From: Botryotinia globosa
Lineage: Eukaryota; Ascomycota; Leotiomycetes; Helotiales; Sclerotiniaceae
Length of the DNA: 64,000 bases
Assembly (NCBI GenBank): GCA_014898425.1
Contig: RCSZ01000004.1
Span: 682,001 to 746,000, forward strand
Reading direction: 5' to 3'
This document shows, piece after piece, positions 48,459-59,880 of this stretch (positions within the stretch are counted from its first letter, which is position 1; each line of letters opens with the position of its first letter). The position numbers and the translations under genes were made by a program. Below the pieces are notes generated by a model that saw only the letters and a list, made by a program, of their open reading frames with translations, was not told the origin of the DNA and did no database searches.

Positions 48459-49521
48459 ATGGCCAATTTAGGCTTTTTGGCTGTGCTTTTACACATCATC
48501 CAAGTTGATGCAATTCCTTGGGAGGCAGCTCCTTCAACATCGATCCCAAATCAGACTACGTCTTGGCTACCGGTTCAAACACCAAAGCCTTCTTTGATTA
48601 CAGCGTCGTTTCCCAGCGCCAATCATACCTACGAGTCACCAAATATCTGTGGATGGGTAGATCACAACCCTGGTTTGTACTGAATACTCATCAATCTTGT
48701 ACAACGATGTTAAACAAAATTAGATAATTCATATACATGTGGGGGTTCCGCAACCTGCTTCTGGGATTCTTCACTTAAATTAGTGGGATGTGGACATACG
48801 ACGTCGATGAACTATTTCACCTCTTGCATTCCCTACAAGGCACTTAGTTATTGTGATAGCTCTTGCTTTGCAAATCCGAGTATTGTTCGTTGGTATGTTT
48901 TGCTGCTATTCTCTCCAGACCCATTCTGATACTTTGTAAAGTGGCTCCGATATTCCCTACTGCGCAACTCCTCGTGTCGGGCCCGAAGGAAATTATTCAA
49001 TCCTTGCATGTCAAGGACATAAACCATATGGAAGATCCGATATAAATTTGGTGTACAAAGGACAAACAACAGTTGGTCATCTTCCCAGATATCTTGGTGC
49101 AGATGGTATCGTTACATATGCTACGCATACACCGACAATGCTATCATTAACCGCACCAAGCACCGGAAATCGCTCATCCTTGGGATTCGATGGCGTACCA
49201 GTACAAGTCTCAAGTACATTTCTCCAAAAACCATCATCAAATTGTCACTCCAAGGCCTATCATAATGGAATCAGTGATATGAATGCCGTCCCCGAAGCAG
49301 CTATTGTGGCAGGGACTATTGTAGGGAGTTTGGTGGTTATATGTGCAGTAGCTGGCTTCATTTTGTTTCTTGTTTATAGATATAGGAGACGGATGCCTAC
49401 TGCTAATATGCAGGCGGATCTTGATATGATGCCTCTGGAAGAATTGGTGGGGAGGAAAACTAGTAATGGTCGGCTCTGCGGACCAGCGCCTCGTGGGTCG
49501 TTAACATCGCGAAGGTTTTAG
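48459..49521 (+). CDS. secreted-type cysteine-rich single-pass membrane protein, function unknown
   Basis: Three exons: 48459-48672, 48724-48892 and 48942-49521. Introns are 51 and 49 bp, GT..AG, and frames join exactly; 320 aa. Residues 1-18 (MANLGFLAVLLHIIQVDA) are a signal peptide. The ectodomain has a Cys-rich part (ICGWVDHNP, then TCGGSATCFWDSS, LVGCG, FTSCIPYKALSYCDSSC) followed by a Ser/Thr-rich linker. One transmembrane helix spans about residues 248-272 (AAIVAGTIVGSLVVICAVAG), followed by RYRRR and a short cytosolic tail. This layout recurs in many filamentous ascomycetes as uncharacterised membrane proteins. A cell-surface sensor or wall-associated role is plausible but unproven. 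No enzymatic motif is seen. Confidence 0.82.
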
Positions 49522-49900
49522 CTGGTGGAATGATTTATCGGTCGATATGTGAGATATCATAGTGTCTTTAGGAAATAATAACTCTACATAGATTTGAATT
49601 CGTGCTATTTGATTTTTTTATTGACCTAGAGATCGTTTGATGGACTATTGAAGGCCAATGAAGTTACTGAGTCATTGATACCACGGGCTAAGTCAATAGA
49701 GTGAAATATTTGTTGATCAAGGTCTCCTTTCTTGTATATACTACCAGATTCAAGCGAAATTAACTTCCTATTCCATCTTAATCAACCAAAACTCATGGAG
49801 TTGTTCACTAGAAATATAATCTCGCGATAGAAAACCCTCAAATCCTGAAACTCTTGACTAAATACTCTTTTTGACGTCTAAGTTTTCGACAGGATTTTAG
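49522..49900. other. intergenic between convergent genes
   Basis: About 380 bp separating the plus-strand membrane-protein gene from the minus-strand GMC pseudogene. Nothing was recognised. Confidence 0.55.
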
Positions 49901-51350
49901 TCAAGCATGATTCTTAATCATGTCCGCACACTTTTCTGCCACCATTACAGTTGGTGCTTGTAAGTGATGTGAAGTAATCTCTGGGAATATACTAGTATCA
50001 CAAACTCTCAAACCTTTTACACCATGGACCTTCAACTGATCATCTACTACTCCGGGAGACTCAGCATCATCCACAGGAGCCATTCTGCAGCTAGAAGAAT
50101 AGTGATATATCGTTCTGATCCTACGCCTTATAAATTTATCGAACTCTTCATCATTGTTATTCTTCGCGTCTCTGGCCTGTTTATCTTCTGGAAAAGTAAT
50201 ATTCTCTTGTAGCGGAAAGCCAGAAGCCCTCATAGTCTCTGCAAGTTTCAAGGAAAGTCGTACAGAGGCTCGGGCAACGATATAGTCTTCAGAATTCGAT
50301 AGAATTCCAAAATCGACTCTGGGTCTCTGGTGTGGATCTGAAGACGGAAGACGAACGGTCCCACGAGATTTTGGTTTCGCGAGAGTGGCCAAGATAGAGA
50401 ACATGCCCATTTTGGAAAACAAACGTTGGTGCTCCTCTGAATCATCCTTAGCGGTGACAGCAAGAGGCATGAGCTCAATGTCTGGAATCAGATCCTGAAC
50501 CTGACTACTTCCTGTGGCAAGCTTTTCATTGTCAATCCCAGTATAGTCTTGCTTGAGTACCGTAGATCGAACGAATAGAGTTATACTATTTATGGGCATG
50601 CTGAGAATGCCGGAACAGAAAAATATGTATTTGAAGAATTCTAGTACGCCTAGCATTGGATGAATCACTAGTCTAGTGAGTGATTCCTTGACTGGAACTT
50701 TCCATGCAATTGGAATACCGTGGTGATCACTCAACTACAAAGTCAGCATGAAATAACCTCTAATCGGGCATAGAATCTGGGAGTTCGCTCCATACCAATC
50801 CGGATCCAACACCTGGAAGGTCCTTCACAACGCTGATGCCATGCTCTTCTAGATGTTTCCGGGGTCCGATTCCACTGTTAAATCTCACTGTTAGCACGTC
50901 TAACTTTTTGATGAGTATTCGAAGCCCGAGAAATAGTGGCTTACCTCAACATTAAAACTTGGGGTGAGCCCAGAGCGCCCGAGCAAACAATCACTTCCCT
51001 TTTGACTTTAGCCGAGTAGATTTTGTCAGATTTCGAATTAGCAAGTTTGGGAATACCATACCAGGATGCGAAACTCCGTCCTCTTTCGAGAAGGCAATTC
51101 GTGATAAAATCGTGTTAGTGCAGATTTTCAAATGTTTCTCTCGTTCCAAGGCTTTTTCTCGAGGAAGGAAGGCGTCAAAGGCTGATACTCTCTGTCTCTG
51201 CTCGGTCACTGTAGAGTATACTGTTGTAACTCCATCAACCATGGCATCAGGTGCGTTTGAATCGTCAATCTCAATAAAGCCTAGAGCTTTAGCGGCATTC
51301 GAGAAGCTGGCAAAAGTAAGCCTTGATGACCCACGCAAATGAGACAGCAA
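49901..51350 (-). pseudogene. GMC oxidoreductase, N-terminally truncated and frameshifted
   Basis: Exons on the minus strand: 51350-50945, 50874-50796 and 50734-49901. The introns are 70 and 61 bp with GT..AG. The readable protein covers the middle and C-terminal part of a GMC flavoenzyme: AAKALGF; KVKREVIVCSGALGSPQVLM; SGIGPRKHLEEHGISVVKDL; the active-site region IYHYSSSCRMAP; and FPEITSHHLQAPTVMVAEK at the C-terminus. The N-terminal 200 or so residues with the FAD-binding GxGxxG are absent, and no upstream exon is visible to 51894. In the first exon the frame shifts near 51068, between SHPG and YGIPKLANS. Family members oxidise alcohols or sugars. This copy is very probably inactive unless the frameshift is a sequencing error. 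Confidence 0.8.
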
Positions 51351-51894
51351 AACTCAAGTGGCATTTGATAGTAGCCCAGTACTTCTTTCAAAACCAACGC
51401 TTATGATTTCTGCATATTGGCTTCACATAATTCATTTGACGCAGACAGTTTGATGTTCATTGAGATTACATAAGCCAGAATCGCGTAATTCAGGAGACAC
51501 ATCGTTGGCTTTGTCTGCATTAGATTAGAAATCATGCGTCACTCAGAGAGAGCACATCCCGCAAGTAGACTACTAAGGCAGTCAATGCTTGCATAGAGAG
51601 AAATCAAGATGATGCATTGAGAAATCTTCGCAAGCTATGAAATGGTGGAGATGTTCACACAAAATTTTGGCATGGGTAGGATGTAATGTGATTCTCTGAT
51701 AGCGTGGACTGTGAAATTTGCCCCCCCCCCCCACCCCTTCTCTACCACTAAGTCTTATTGAGAGACTATAGTCATTTCTCAATTAGTCTTTACGCGAGGT
51801 ATGTTTCGAAATTTTTAGTTCTCATAGTATTGACGCAACCTTTTTGTGAGATCCATCAGGAAGTAGCAATGAATCAAGCATCGCGTTGTGATAT
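51351..51894. other. intergenic, poly-C tract
   Basis: About 540 bp without a gene. It contains a C-rich run at about 51720-51736. No trace of the missing N-terminal half of the GMC gene could be found here. Confidence 0.55.
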
Positions 51895-52664
51895 TCATTT
51901 CATATCTGAAGATTTCGATTTTCTTGAGCTAGTACACTTTCCATCTTTGTGAGAGTGGTACGTACAGCTGCGGCTCTTCCTTGGATTGGGAATAGCCGTC
52001 CGACGGCTCATATAACATTGAATTCTGATCAGAAAGTCTAATGCAAACTCCTCGTTCTTTGCGTTCACATTCACGAGTTTGGTTATATTGAGCTGCATGA
52101 GATTAGTAAATTCGAAGGTTATTATATCGAGCGCAAACAGACGAAGTTTGGAACCCTTCGGCAGTCTGCTGTAAATATTTGAAGCATCCGATGGGTGGAG
52201 CGGACACTCGGCTTGGATTGTATCCATCACTTGGTCCATAAGTTCAGGAAGACAGATCTTGTCGGCCAGAACATAAACCTCGACCAGACCCCAGAAGCCA
52301 GCATCTGGTGGTAGTATACTCGTGTAGACCCATTCTACCAACACGTCGAAAGCTTCATGGTCGTCTTCTCGGAGTACTGCACTATTCGTTGTGCTTTCCG
52401 AAAATCCACTATTGAACATCTTATTAAAATAAGGTACTCGTGTGCGCAGAAGTGATTTGTGAACTCGGAACAACTTCATTTCTTCCCCAACACGGATGTC
52501 TACCATCTGGCTTCCCGCTTTTCTAGTTGAATTAAGTCAGTAAGATTTTCTCATGTCACTAAGCGTGTATACGTTTGTAGAACGCAGAGACACTGTACTC
52601 ACTTCAAGAACGTCGTTCTGGTCACCGACTTTTTCTTCGAGAGATCTATTTCGTCTTTCTTCAT
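51895..52664 (-). CDS. BTB/POZ domain protein with C-terminal Cys/His cluster
   Basis: Two exons, 52664-52603 and 52522-51895, with an 80-bp GT..AG intron in phase 2; 229 aa. The short first exon encodes a Lys-rich leader (MKKDEIDLSKKKSVTRTTFL). The BTB fold starts at residue 27: MVDIRVGEEMKLFRVHKSLL, PYFNKMFNSGFSES and FDVLVEWVYTSILPP. It continues with VYVLADKICLPELMDQVMD. The C-terminus has CTYHSHKDGKC, a C-x2-H-x-H-x4-C cluster. BTB domains mediate dimerisation and often recruit Cul3 ubiquitin ligases; the partner and role here are unknown. It is the first of an array of related genes on the same strand. Confidence 0.85.
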
Positions 52665-53026
52665 AGTTGTTTGGTCTTTCTAGCTTTAGCAAACCTTGAG
52701 TTTATTGAAAGACTAGGAAATAAAAGAGTACCTCTAAATAATTGACAAAAAGGCCTGAGTGATTTTCGATACAGGAATTTGAATAACATAACAACTTATT
52801 GATGTACCATAAAAGGATCTTTATACGTCTCAAAGTTCTTTGTCGAGTTTGAGAAAAATGGTCTAGAGAACACTCGAGATTTTTAGCATGCTGAATATGC
52901 GAGAATATCCGTCTATGAAACATGATTCCAGAACAGGGTGCATGGTGATACCTGAAGACAACAGAAATCGGAGGATTCAGAAATACCTTGCCTAAAATTC
53001 CGTTGTTAAAATTCAGATGGCATATT
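52665..53026. other. short intergenic stretch
   Basis: About 360 bp between an intact and a broken BTB gene. Open frames here are not convincing. Confidence 0.5.
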
Positions 53027-53633
53027 TTAACGCGATAATGTAGAGGAAGCACAAGTAGATAAATCTGGAATTTCTTCCCCGTAACTAGTTCTTAGAGCCT
53101 TCAGATAGTCAATGACCAAATCGTCTTCTGCCTCGAATATTACATATATGCTGGTTGGTGACCACAATTCTTCCACGTTCTCTCCTATTTGAGAGAAACG
53201 ACACAAAGGACAATCCAATAGATAGCGACGAAGTGGCGAGTCTTCATATAATCTTGAATACAAGATAATTATATCTTCTCCCGTGTAATCTTCATCTGTA
53301 TAATTGTCCGCTTTCCAAAGTATTTCCGTTGCTTCATGCATGAGATCAATCAAGCACAATTTGTCTAGCAGGATCTAGAATGCGCCGAAGTCTTCATCTG
53401 GGAGCTTTGTCTTCAGGTGTCACATCAACCGGAGGTAGATCTCCAGTGTAAATACATTTGATCAATATATCCAAGATCGAAGTACGATCTTTGAGGAAAG
53501 ATGCCGAGTCAGTTAAAAATTCAATGAATTCATCACTAATGAACATCTTTTCGAGGTAAGTGATGATGTTGCATAGTGTTGCTTCATGTACTCAAAAATG
53601 TTCTTTTTCTTAGCCGACGTATGAGTCGACCAT
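53027..53633 (-). pseudogene. BTB/POZ gene relic
   Basis: From the ATG at 53633 the translation starts MVDSYVG, then TAA (53612-53610), EKEHF, TGA, then VHEATLCNIITYLEKMF. It continues with SILDILIKCIYTGDLPP, another stop, and LLDKLCLIDLMHEATEIL. The C-terminal 110 codons (53359-53027) are open but carry no Cys/His cluster. The order matches the intact neighbours, so this is a decayed paralogue with at least three stops. No first exon was found. Confidence 0.8.
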
Positions 53634-54066
53634 ATCGATCCCAGTTCTCCTAGATTATATAATAGATCCCGAATGTTTTTAAAGTATTTATGCGACTATT
53701 ATGAAGATATGACTTAATTCCGAAAAGTCTCGTCGGTTATTGCCTATAGTGTTGGTTCAGAGTTCTAGATTTTCATGTCTGGTCTGCAACTTCATTCTTT
53801 ACCTAGTCAAATATGAAAGCTGGAGTGTTATTGGTAATAGTGGCTGTATTTACAAAAAGGCGTGAATCATTTTCTGGCCTCAATACCATCCTCGAAACAA
53901 GATTTGGAAGAGGATGGTAATCGATAGGTTCACCCATCATATATCACGTTTAAAAGTTTCTAGATTTAAGAAACAGACTTAATCTAAGCAATGGTGATAG
54001 GATCTCAAGTCATTGCAGCCAATCTCGTTTCCGCCCATTCAAAGATCCATAAATACCCTCCCCACT
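53634..54066. other. intergenic
   Basis: About 430 bp between two BTB relics, with no feature recognised. Confidence 0.5.
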
Positions 54067-54865
54067 CTAGAAGGCTGGAGATTCTTCGACTCTCAGCCGC
54101 ATATTCTTCGTATTCAATGAACAACTGCAGCCGATTCCTTCTCCATGAATATGATAAATGCCACCATCAGCCGCTGATGGATTGGTTAACTTTGGGCCAC
54201 CACGGACTTGATCTCGCACGGCTGTGAGGAAATCGGCGGTAAGATCAGTCTCCTCTCTTATTATATCCACTAATCGGACTAACGGTGTTAAGTCGGGCTC
54301 CTGATACAAGGAAAAGGCATAGAGTAAGCCGTTTAATGTATATAAACGAAGTCTTGAGCCCGACAGCGTTCTGCTGTAAACGTAGGTAGCGTGTTCAATC
54401 ATGGTTAAGAAGTTATTTTCTTTTTGAAGCTGTCACATGAGATCCATTGTCTCATTCACGAGGTCTGGCATGCATAGTTTATCCATAAGTAGATAGAAAC
54501 TAATAGTGTTCCGGTTTGAACCTGTAGGCTCGGGCGAATCAAGATTCAAAGGTCGAAGTGGGTGATACTGAGAATACGTCCATTCAAGTAAGACATCGAA
54601 AGAACCAAGCGAATCTTCGTGAAACTCTGCGGAGTTACTTGAAGCCTCAGAGAAACCGCTGTTAAACATCTTATTGAAGGTATTTTGGTACAAAGAACAT
54701 TCTTGTGCACTCGATAATGCGTACGACTTGAACCAATGTAAAGATCGACCATCTCGATACCGACGTTGCTATTTATTGTTAGTGTGCTCCAGATGCTGGA
54801 AAGGGAATTAGAATCAGCACCAACCTGAGAAATGGTGTTTCATTTTGCCTCCGACTTAGGATCCA
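54067..54865 (-). pseudogene. BTB/POZ gene relic with one frameshift and one stop
   Basis: It begins MVDLYIGSSRTHYRVHKNVLC (54752) in one frame. It shifts near 54690 to the frame reading FNKMFNSGFSEASSNSAEFH, FDVLLEWTYSQYHPL and YLLMDKLCMPDLVNETMDLM. A TGA at about 54433 interrupts before TMIEHATYVYSRTL and DFLTAVRDQVRGG. The C-terminal cluster is partly lost (IYHIHGEGIGC lacks the first Cys). Upstream, a candidate first exon (MDPKSEAK, about 54865) runs into a stop. All lesions are simple, so decay may be recent. Confidence 0.8.
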
Positions 54866-55817
54866 TATTGAGTTTAGAGGGCGAGCCAGTAGATATCCTT
54901 TGTATTAACTTCTACGAGGTCGAGACTTCGAGTTCAACTTATAAGATATAAGGTATCTTGTAATGAGTTTGCCTTTGCTAAATGTAATGTTAAGGCAAGT
55001 AAAGAACTTTTTGATACCTAGGTACTACAGATCATGATTGAGATCCGTGTCAGGATAAGCCATCAACAGGAGTGAATAGATTTACTTCATCAGATTTTTA
55101 ACATAGTCTACTGTATAATTACGATGCATCCATAGTGGCTTAGACACATTTCCATTGCTTGAAGTTTGTGAAGGTTTGTCCAGAGTCACTAATTGACTTC
55201 TTCATTCTGAACTGGATTAATCTTTGTTCACATTCATACCTAGTTTAATGCAATATCAAGGACTTCTTAGAAGATATTCCCAAGAGGACTTAATTATCCA
55301 ATAAAAAGCATGTGGCATCTATTTAAACTTTCTCTTTCCCTATATAAACATTCATTGAAAAGCATCAATTCTAGAACTAGAAGAGAAAGAGAAAAATGCT
55401 GAGTAGACAATGAAGTTTTACTGGGCAAAGGGATCTTTGTGAACAAGGAATACAAAAATATCAACGGCCATAGTGCACAAATTTTTTGGGTTAACATGAA
55501 TTAGACTAAATTAAATTTCAGGCAAGACCTGGCGTATGATAAAGCCTGAGCCTGATTGACAGATGAATGTGGTTCCAAATGTCAATCATGAGTCCTGAAA
55601 ACATCAGGTGGCTTTATTCCTCCGCTAGAATACAAAAAGTTCGTGTGTCAGTCTCATGGAAATGGATGACTATCATAGTACATGTGATGTGAAAGCCTGT
55701 ACTCGTTCAAAGAAAGAGATATTATGACTGTGTATTGAACCGAACCTCCACATAGAAGACTCCTTTATCCCACCATCATCTTAGAAGAAACCCTCTCACT
55801 AAGCTTCGCATTACTAC
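54866..55817. other. intergenic
   Basis: About 950 bp with no supportable gene. A 67-codon minus-strand frame at 55294-55497 has no feature. Confidence 0.55.
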
Positions 55818-56818
55818 TCAAATTCTCTTGAACGTATAACAGTCCTCGTCCTCTGTATGGCCGTGGTATTCGCATCTGGTGGCAGGAATATTTGGATCAA
55901 TAACTCTCGGATCTGTGGGTGTTTCAACATCGACATGTCTGCGAAGTGCAAGCATAAAGTCGATAAAGAGATCATGGTCGCTTTCCATCGCCTGGGTAAA
56001 ATGGGCATTGACATTGATCCCCGAATCTGCTAGGGCGTGAAATCTCCAAACCAAGACTTGGATAGCATATCGCCGAAGTGCCGATCCTGGTGGAGTGATC
56101 CCGTATGCCTCCGTGGCCCAGTTCATGACAAATGTTGCATTTCTGACTACACTACTTTGTCGATAAAGATCCAGGGCACGATCCTTCAACTGAGTGAGAC
56201 CAAGTTTTTCTGCTAATGCGTAAAAGCGTAGAAAATCCCAGCTCTCCGGGCTGCCATAGATTCCAACCTCATAAGATCGAACGTATCCAGAGTATACCCA
56301 CTCAATGAGTATATCAAAAGACTGAGGATCGTCCTCTGGGAATTTTGCCGAATTCTCTTTCGCTTCGATAAATCCACCATTAAACATTCTGTCGAAGTAT
56401 GGTATCTTGTTACACAGGAAAGATTTATGGACTCGAAAAAGAGCTTCCTCGGGGCCTACTTTGAGTTCGACCATTTCTGTTTCACTTTACACTGTTAGTT
56501 GGAAGTCTCTTTTGTTGTTGATTGTGGAACATACTTAAGGAATGAGACGGCGGTGATATTATTAATCTTGACAGGGCGTTCAGCTTCATTTGTGTTGTCC
56601 GTAGCATCCGGCGTTTGAATTACTCCACTAGAATGATCAATTATCTCATTGGATAAATCGATGATTTCAATTCCAAAACTACCGCGAGTACTTCCAAAGC
56701 TACCACGAGCATGGTCATTGCCTCCATCACCCCTACGAGCAGAACCATGATCACTGCCTCCACGACCGCTACTGGCAGAACCTTTCAAGATATCGCCTCT
56801 ACCGAAAGATGATGACAT
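55818..56818 (-). CDS. BTB/POZ domain protein with Gly/Arg-rich N-terminus
   Basis: Two exons, 56818-56535 and 56484-55818, with a 50-bp intron in phase 2; 316 aa. Residues 1-50 are Gly/Arg/Ser-rich (GRGDILKGSASSGRGGSDHG; RGSFGSTRGSFG), resembling RGG-type disordered segments. The BTB domain begins at M99: MVELKVGPEEALFRVHKSFL, PYFDRMFNGGFIEAKENSAK and FDILIEWVYSGYV. It ends with YALAEKLGLTQLKDRALDLY. The C-terminus has CEYHGHTEDEDC (C-x2-H-x-H-x5-C). The Gly/Arg-rich leader is not seen in the neighbouring paralogues. Partner and function are unknown. The splice acceptor was chosen to keep frame; an AG seven bases upstream would give a stop. Confidence 0.85.
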
Positions 56819-57359
56819 TCTTCGATATGATTAAGAAGGTTTTTTCGAGATGAGGTAAAATGCAAGATCTACAGATTTGGTTAGCAGGAATGTCATTTCT
56901 CAGAATGGAGTAAGAAGCATTTTTGGAATACTTGCGTGTTTGAATGATAGAAATGGTTCTGCAGAAGATCTATTGTCGAATTCGAGAACTCGAATTTTGT
57001 ATTCGAGTCAACCTTTTTGAGAAAAAGAAAGGTAAATTGTCCTAAGAAGTCCGAGCAGAAGTTGAGAGTCGTGTGTAGTTAATCATAGGTTTAGCCCCAG
57101 CTATCCGACTGTGCCCTAGCGTCAAAAGAGATATATTGGACCTGTAAGGTTCTCTGTATTAGATGAAGGTTTTTTCTTAAATTTGCATATTATATTCACT
57201 AAAAGGAAGTCACAAAACTTTCATTCACAAAAATAGTTCAAGTAATGAAAGACTATTACGTTTTAAAACTTGCGTGATATTCATTAATTAAGATGAAACT
57301 GGGCCGAGAAACAGGCTTTTTCAACCCATTTAAAGCAGGAATGGACATCAACAGATCTT
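56819..57359. other. intergenic
   Basis: About 540 bp between a BTB gene and the next BTB relic; the upstream flank of the gene at 56818. Nothing specific was seen. Confidence 0.5.
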
Positions 57360-58160
57360 TCAATGGTCCGAAAGGTTCGCTGTAGAGATTTTTCTCTTGA
57401 GCTTGTTCTGCTTTTTAGTGCATTCCTCATCAATCTTGTGACTGTGATATACACAATTGTTCCCAACTCTTGGGTCAGTTGTGGCTTTGCCATTGGATAC
57501 CTCGTCTCTCAAAGCAGCAAGGAAATCATTACAAAGATCATCATCGTCTTTGAGGATGTCATGTATCAAGTGAGTTGGCCAATGACTCGTGAAGATAGAT
57601 TTTGGCGATCTGAAGACAAAGATCAAAGTATGCAATCCATATAGACGATATCCTGAGCTTTCTAGGACTCTTTGTACATCTCTTTAACACAATCCAAGTT
57701 ATACAACTTATGATGGACTCGCTGAGCATCACGCAAGTTATCTAAAAGTTCGTCCATTAACTCTGATAGACATAACTTCTCACAGATCAAATATAAACGG
57801 CGCCAACCCCGTGTAAAGCGTTCGTAATCTTCCTGGTGACTGAGCTGAGATAAAAGTCTACTATAGACCCAGCCTATAAGCAAGTCAAACACACGAATGT
57901 GTCGTCAGGGAAAATGGCGGAGTTGTTGGCAGATTCGACCCAAGGGCCATTGAACATTTTGTCGAAGTACGGAATATTCTTGCAGAGGATGACTTTATGA
58001 ACACGGATGAGATTTTTGTCAGGTCCAACGAAGAGATCAACCATCTGAGTGCCCGCGATACTAAGAAACATTCATTTCACCAACCACGGTTTCTGGGTTG
58101 AATTTCTTACTCTGAGAAAGCGCCATTGCTCAGGGGTTTGGGGTTTGATTCCGAAGCCAT
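57360..58160 (-). pseudogene. BTB/POZ gene relic with two frameshifts
   Basis: A first exon, 58160-58111 (MASESNPKPLSNGAF), joins by a 50-bp phase-2 intron to an exon starting at 58060, giving SDIAGTQMVDLFVGPDKNLI. The frame is lost near 57890 (after AIFPDDTF) and resumes as FDLLIGWVYSRLLSQL. It is lost again near 57660 and resumes as GLHTLIFVFRSPKSIF. The C-terminus keeps CVYHSHKIDEEC (C-x2-H-x-H-x5-C) and a Lys-rich tail. Everything except the two shifts looks intact, so this was recently functional, or the assembly carries indel errors. Confidence 0.8.
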
Positions 58161-58855
58161 GTGTGATCTGAAAACAAAATCATTAGCTGTGGCCTGCAAG
58201 AGTCTCTCGATAATAATTTCAACTCACATTCTAGTATCCAAGCACTTGATTTTCTGAATCTCAAAAGATCTCCAGTACAATATGCGCGTTTTTGAAAAGT
58301 TGAGGGGGGCCAGTGTAGACTTGTCGAATCTTTAATGGCAAAGCACCTGCAAGGTATAATTGTGGATTTGAGTTATTCTTCGAAGCAGTATTCGATGTGA
58401 AAAGGAATCGAGGCTTGAGACTATTTGTAATTATCCATAGGTGGAAAAACCTCACAGCTTTTCTTGGTAATTGATAAACTATGAACAAAGGTGACTCATT
58501 TATATTGAGAATTTGTCTTTCAACGAGACAATTGCAAGGCTCGCAAGGCCACTGCTGTAGTATTCATCTGCACCTTTTTTCCAAGACTATGTTATGGAGA
58601 AATTTGTTCTGAGTGAAGCTATCAAAAGAACATTAGATGAAAGCTTGATTTAATTGCAAAAGATTTTGATCCTATCTATGATATGGTGCCATAGATACTC
58701 ATTTTCCTTCCCCCTTGACCCCCTAAAGAAAAATTATACTCCCACGAACGCGAAAGAACTTCATGTCAGCAAACTCAATCAAGATATGAGAAATATAATC
58801 TCGCTATAGTCCTGGAGGAGCAATGAAATGGACAGTCAGGATAATTATGGAACGT
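58161..58855. other. intergenic
   Basis: About 700 bp without a recognisable gene. A 75-codon frame at 58261-58488 has no family features. Confidence 0.5.
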
Positions 58856-59880
58856 TCAATATATATCCACCACTCTGGGATCCATCTCATTGCCACTCGA
58901 ATCGTTCGTTCTTCCTGCCAATTCCAAATAACTCTCCAAAATTTCCTTATTCTTGGCTAGGAGCTCAGTGAGGACGGTCACATCAACACCAGATAATGGA
59001 ATGGGTTCGCCATAAGAATCGATCAAATACTCACGCCACCCAGTTGGTCGTTTCAATGACTGGAATCGAAGCATACGGGCAGCATACTGGCGGGGTGGTG
59101 ATTTGCTTGCTGCCTTCTCAGAAATCTACTGGAACTCCTCAGCTGTGCAGTAAATATCGTCAATCTTGTCTTCGCCTCGCCAAATGTTCATAACGTAATC
59201 TTGTAGATTCGCCAAACAAAGCTTGTCCGCTAAAACCCAAAGATGCAATTTTTTGCGAAAACCTTCACCCCTAAGTGACCGGACCATATCGTGTGTAACC
59301 CACCACATTAACATATCGAAGGCTTCAGGATCATCTTCTGGGAGTACCGCCGCGTTTTCCTTTGCCTCTTTGAATTTTCCGTTGAACATCCTATCGAAGA
59401 ATTCAATCTTGTTGCATAAAATGTCTTTGTAAACCTATGTGGCTTGTTAGTGTTTCAGTTGAGGTATATCATGAGCGATATAAGATGCACAAATCAATCT
59501 GCACTATAAACTGACTTACACGAAACTATATCTTTTCTTCCCCAACATAAATATCAATCATTTGAGTACAGTGCTTCTGGAGAAAAGACAGCGATGGTTT
59601 TGCCTCACTCTCGGCCGATGTTGAAGCTGCTGTACTGGACTGAACTCGAGCATTCAGAGCTATTTGAAAAGTTGAATATCTCTGAAGTACTGCACTTCTC
59701 TTGATATTTTTGGTGATGGGTATCTCCTCAATATCATCTTCGTCCGAGAGATCTGATGGAACTATCTCCTACAAGTCGATTTGACTCGCCTTTCTCTTCT
59801 TCGATTGATCAGAAATATCTTGCTGAGTTGATATTTCCGGAACCAATGAGAATGTTTTCAGCTTGGAAGAAGTAGCAGGA
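58856..59880 (-). pseudogene. BTB/POZ gene relic with several stops
   Basis: Minus-strand reading from about 59880: a charged N-terminal part (QQDISDQSKKRKASQIDL, stop, EIVPSDLSDEDDIEEIPITK), then FLQKHCTQMIDIYVGEEKI and a TAG. Then FR and an apparent GT..AG intron of about 90 bp lead into VYKDILCNKIEFFDRMFNGK. BTB features continue: FDMLMWWVTHDMVRSL and LWVLADKLCLANLQDYVMNI. Another TAG follows EEFQ, then RFQSLKRPTGWREYLI. The C-terminal Cys/His cluster is missing. Confidence 0.72.
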
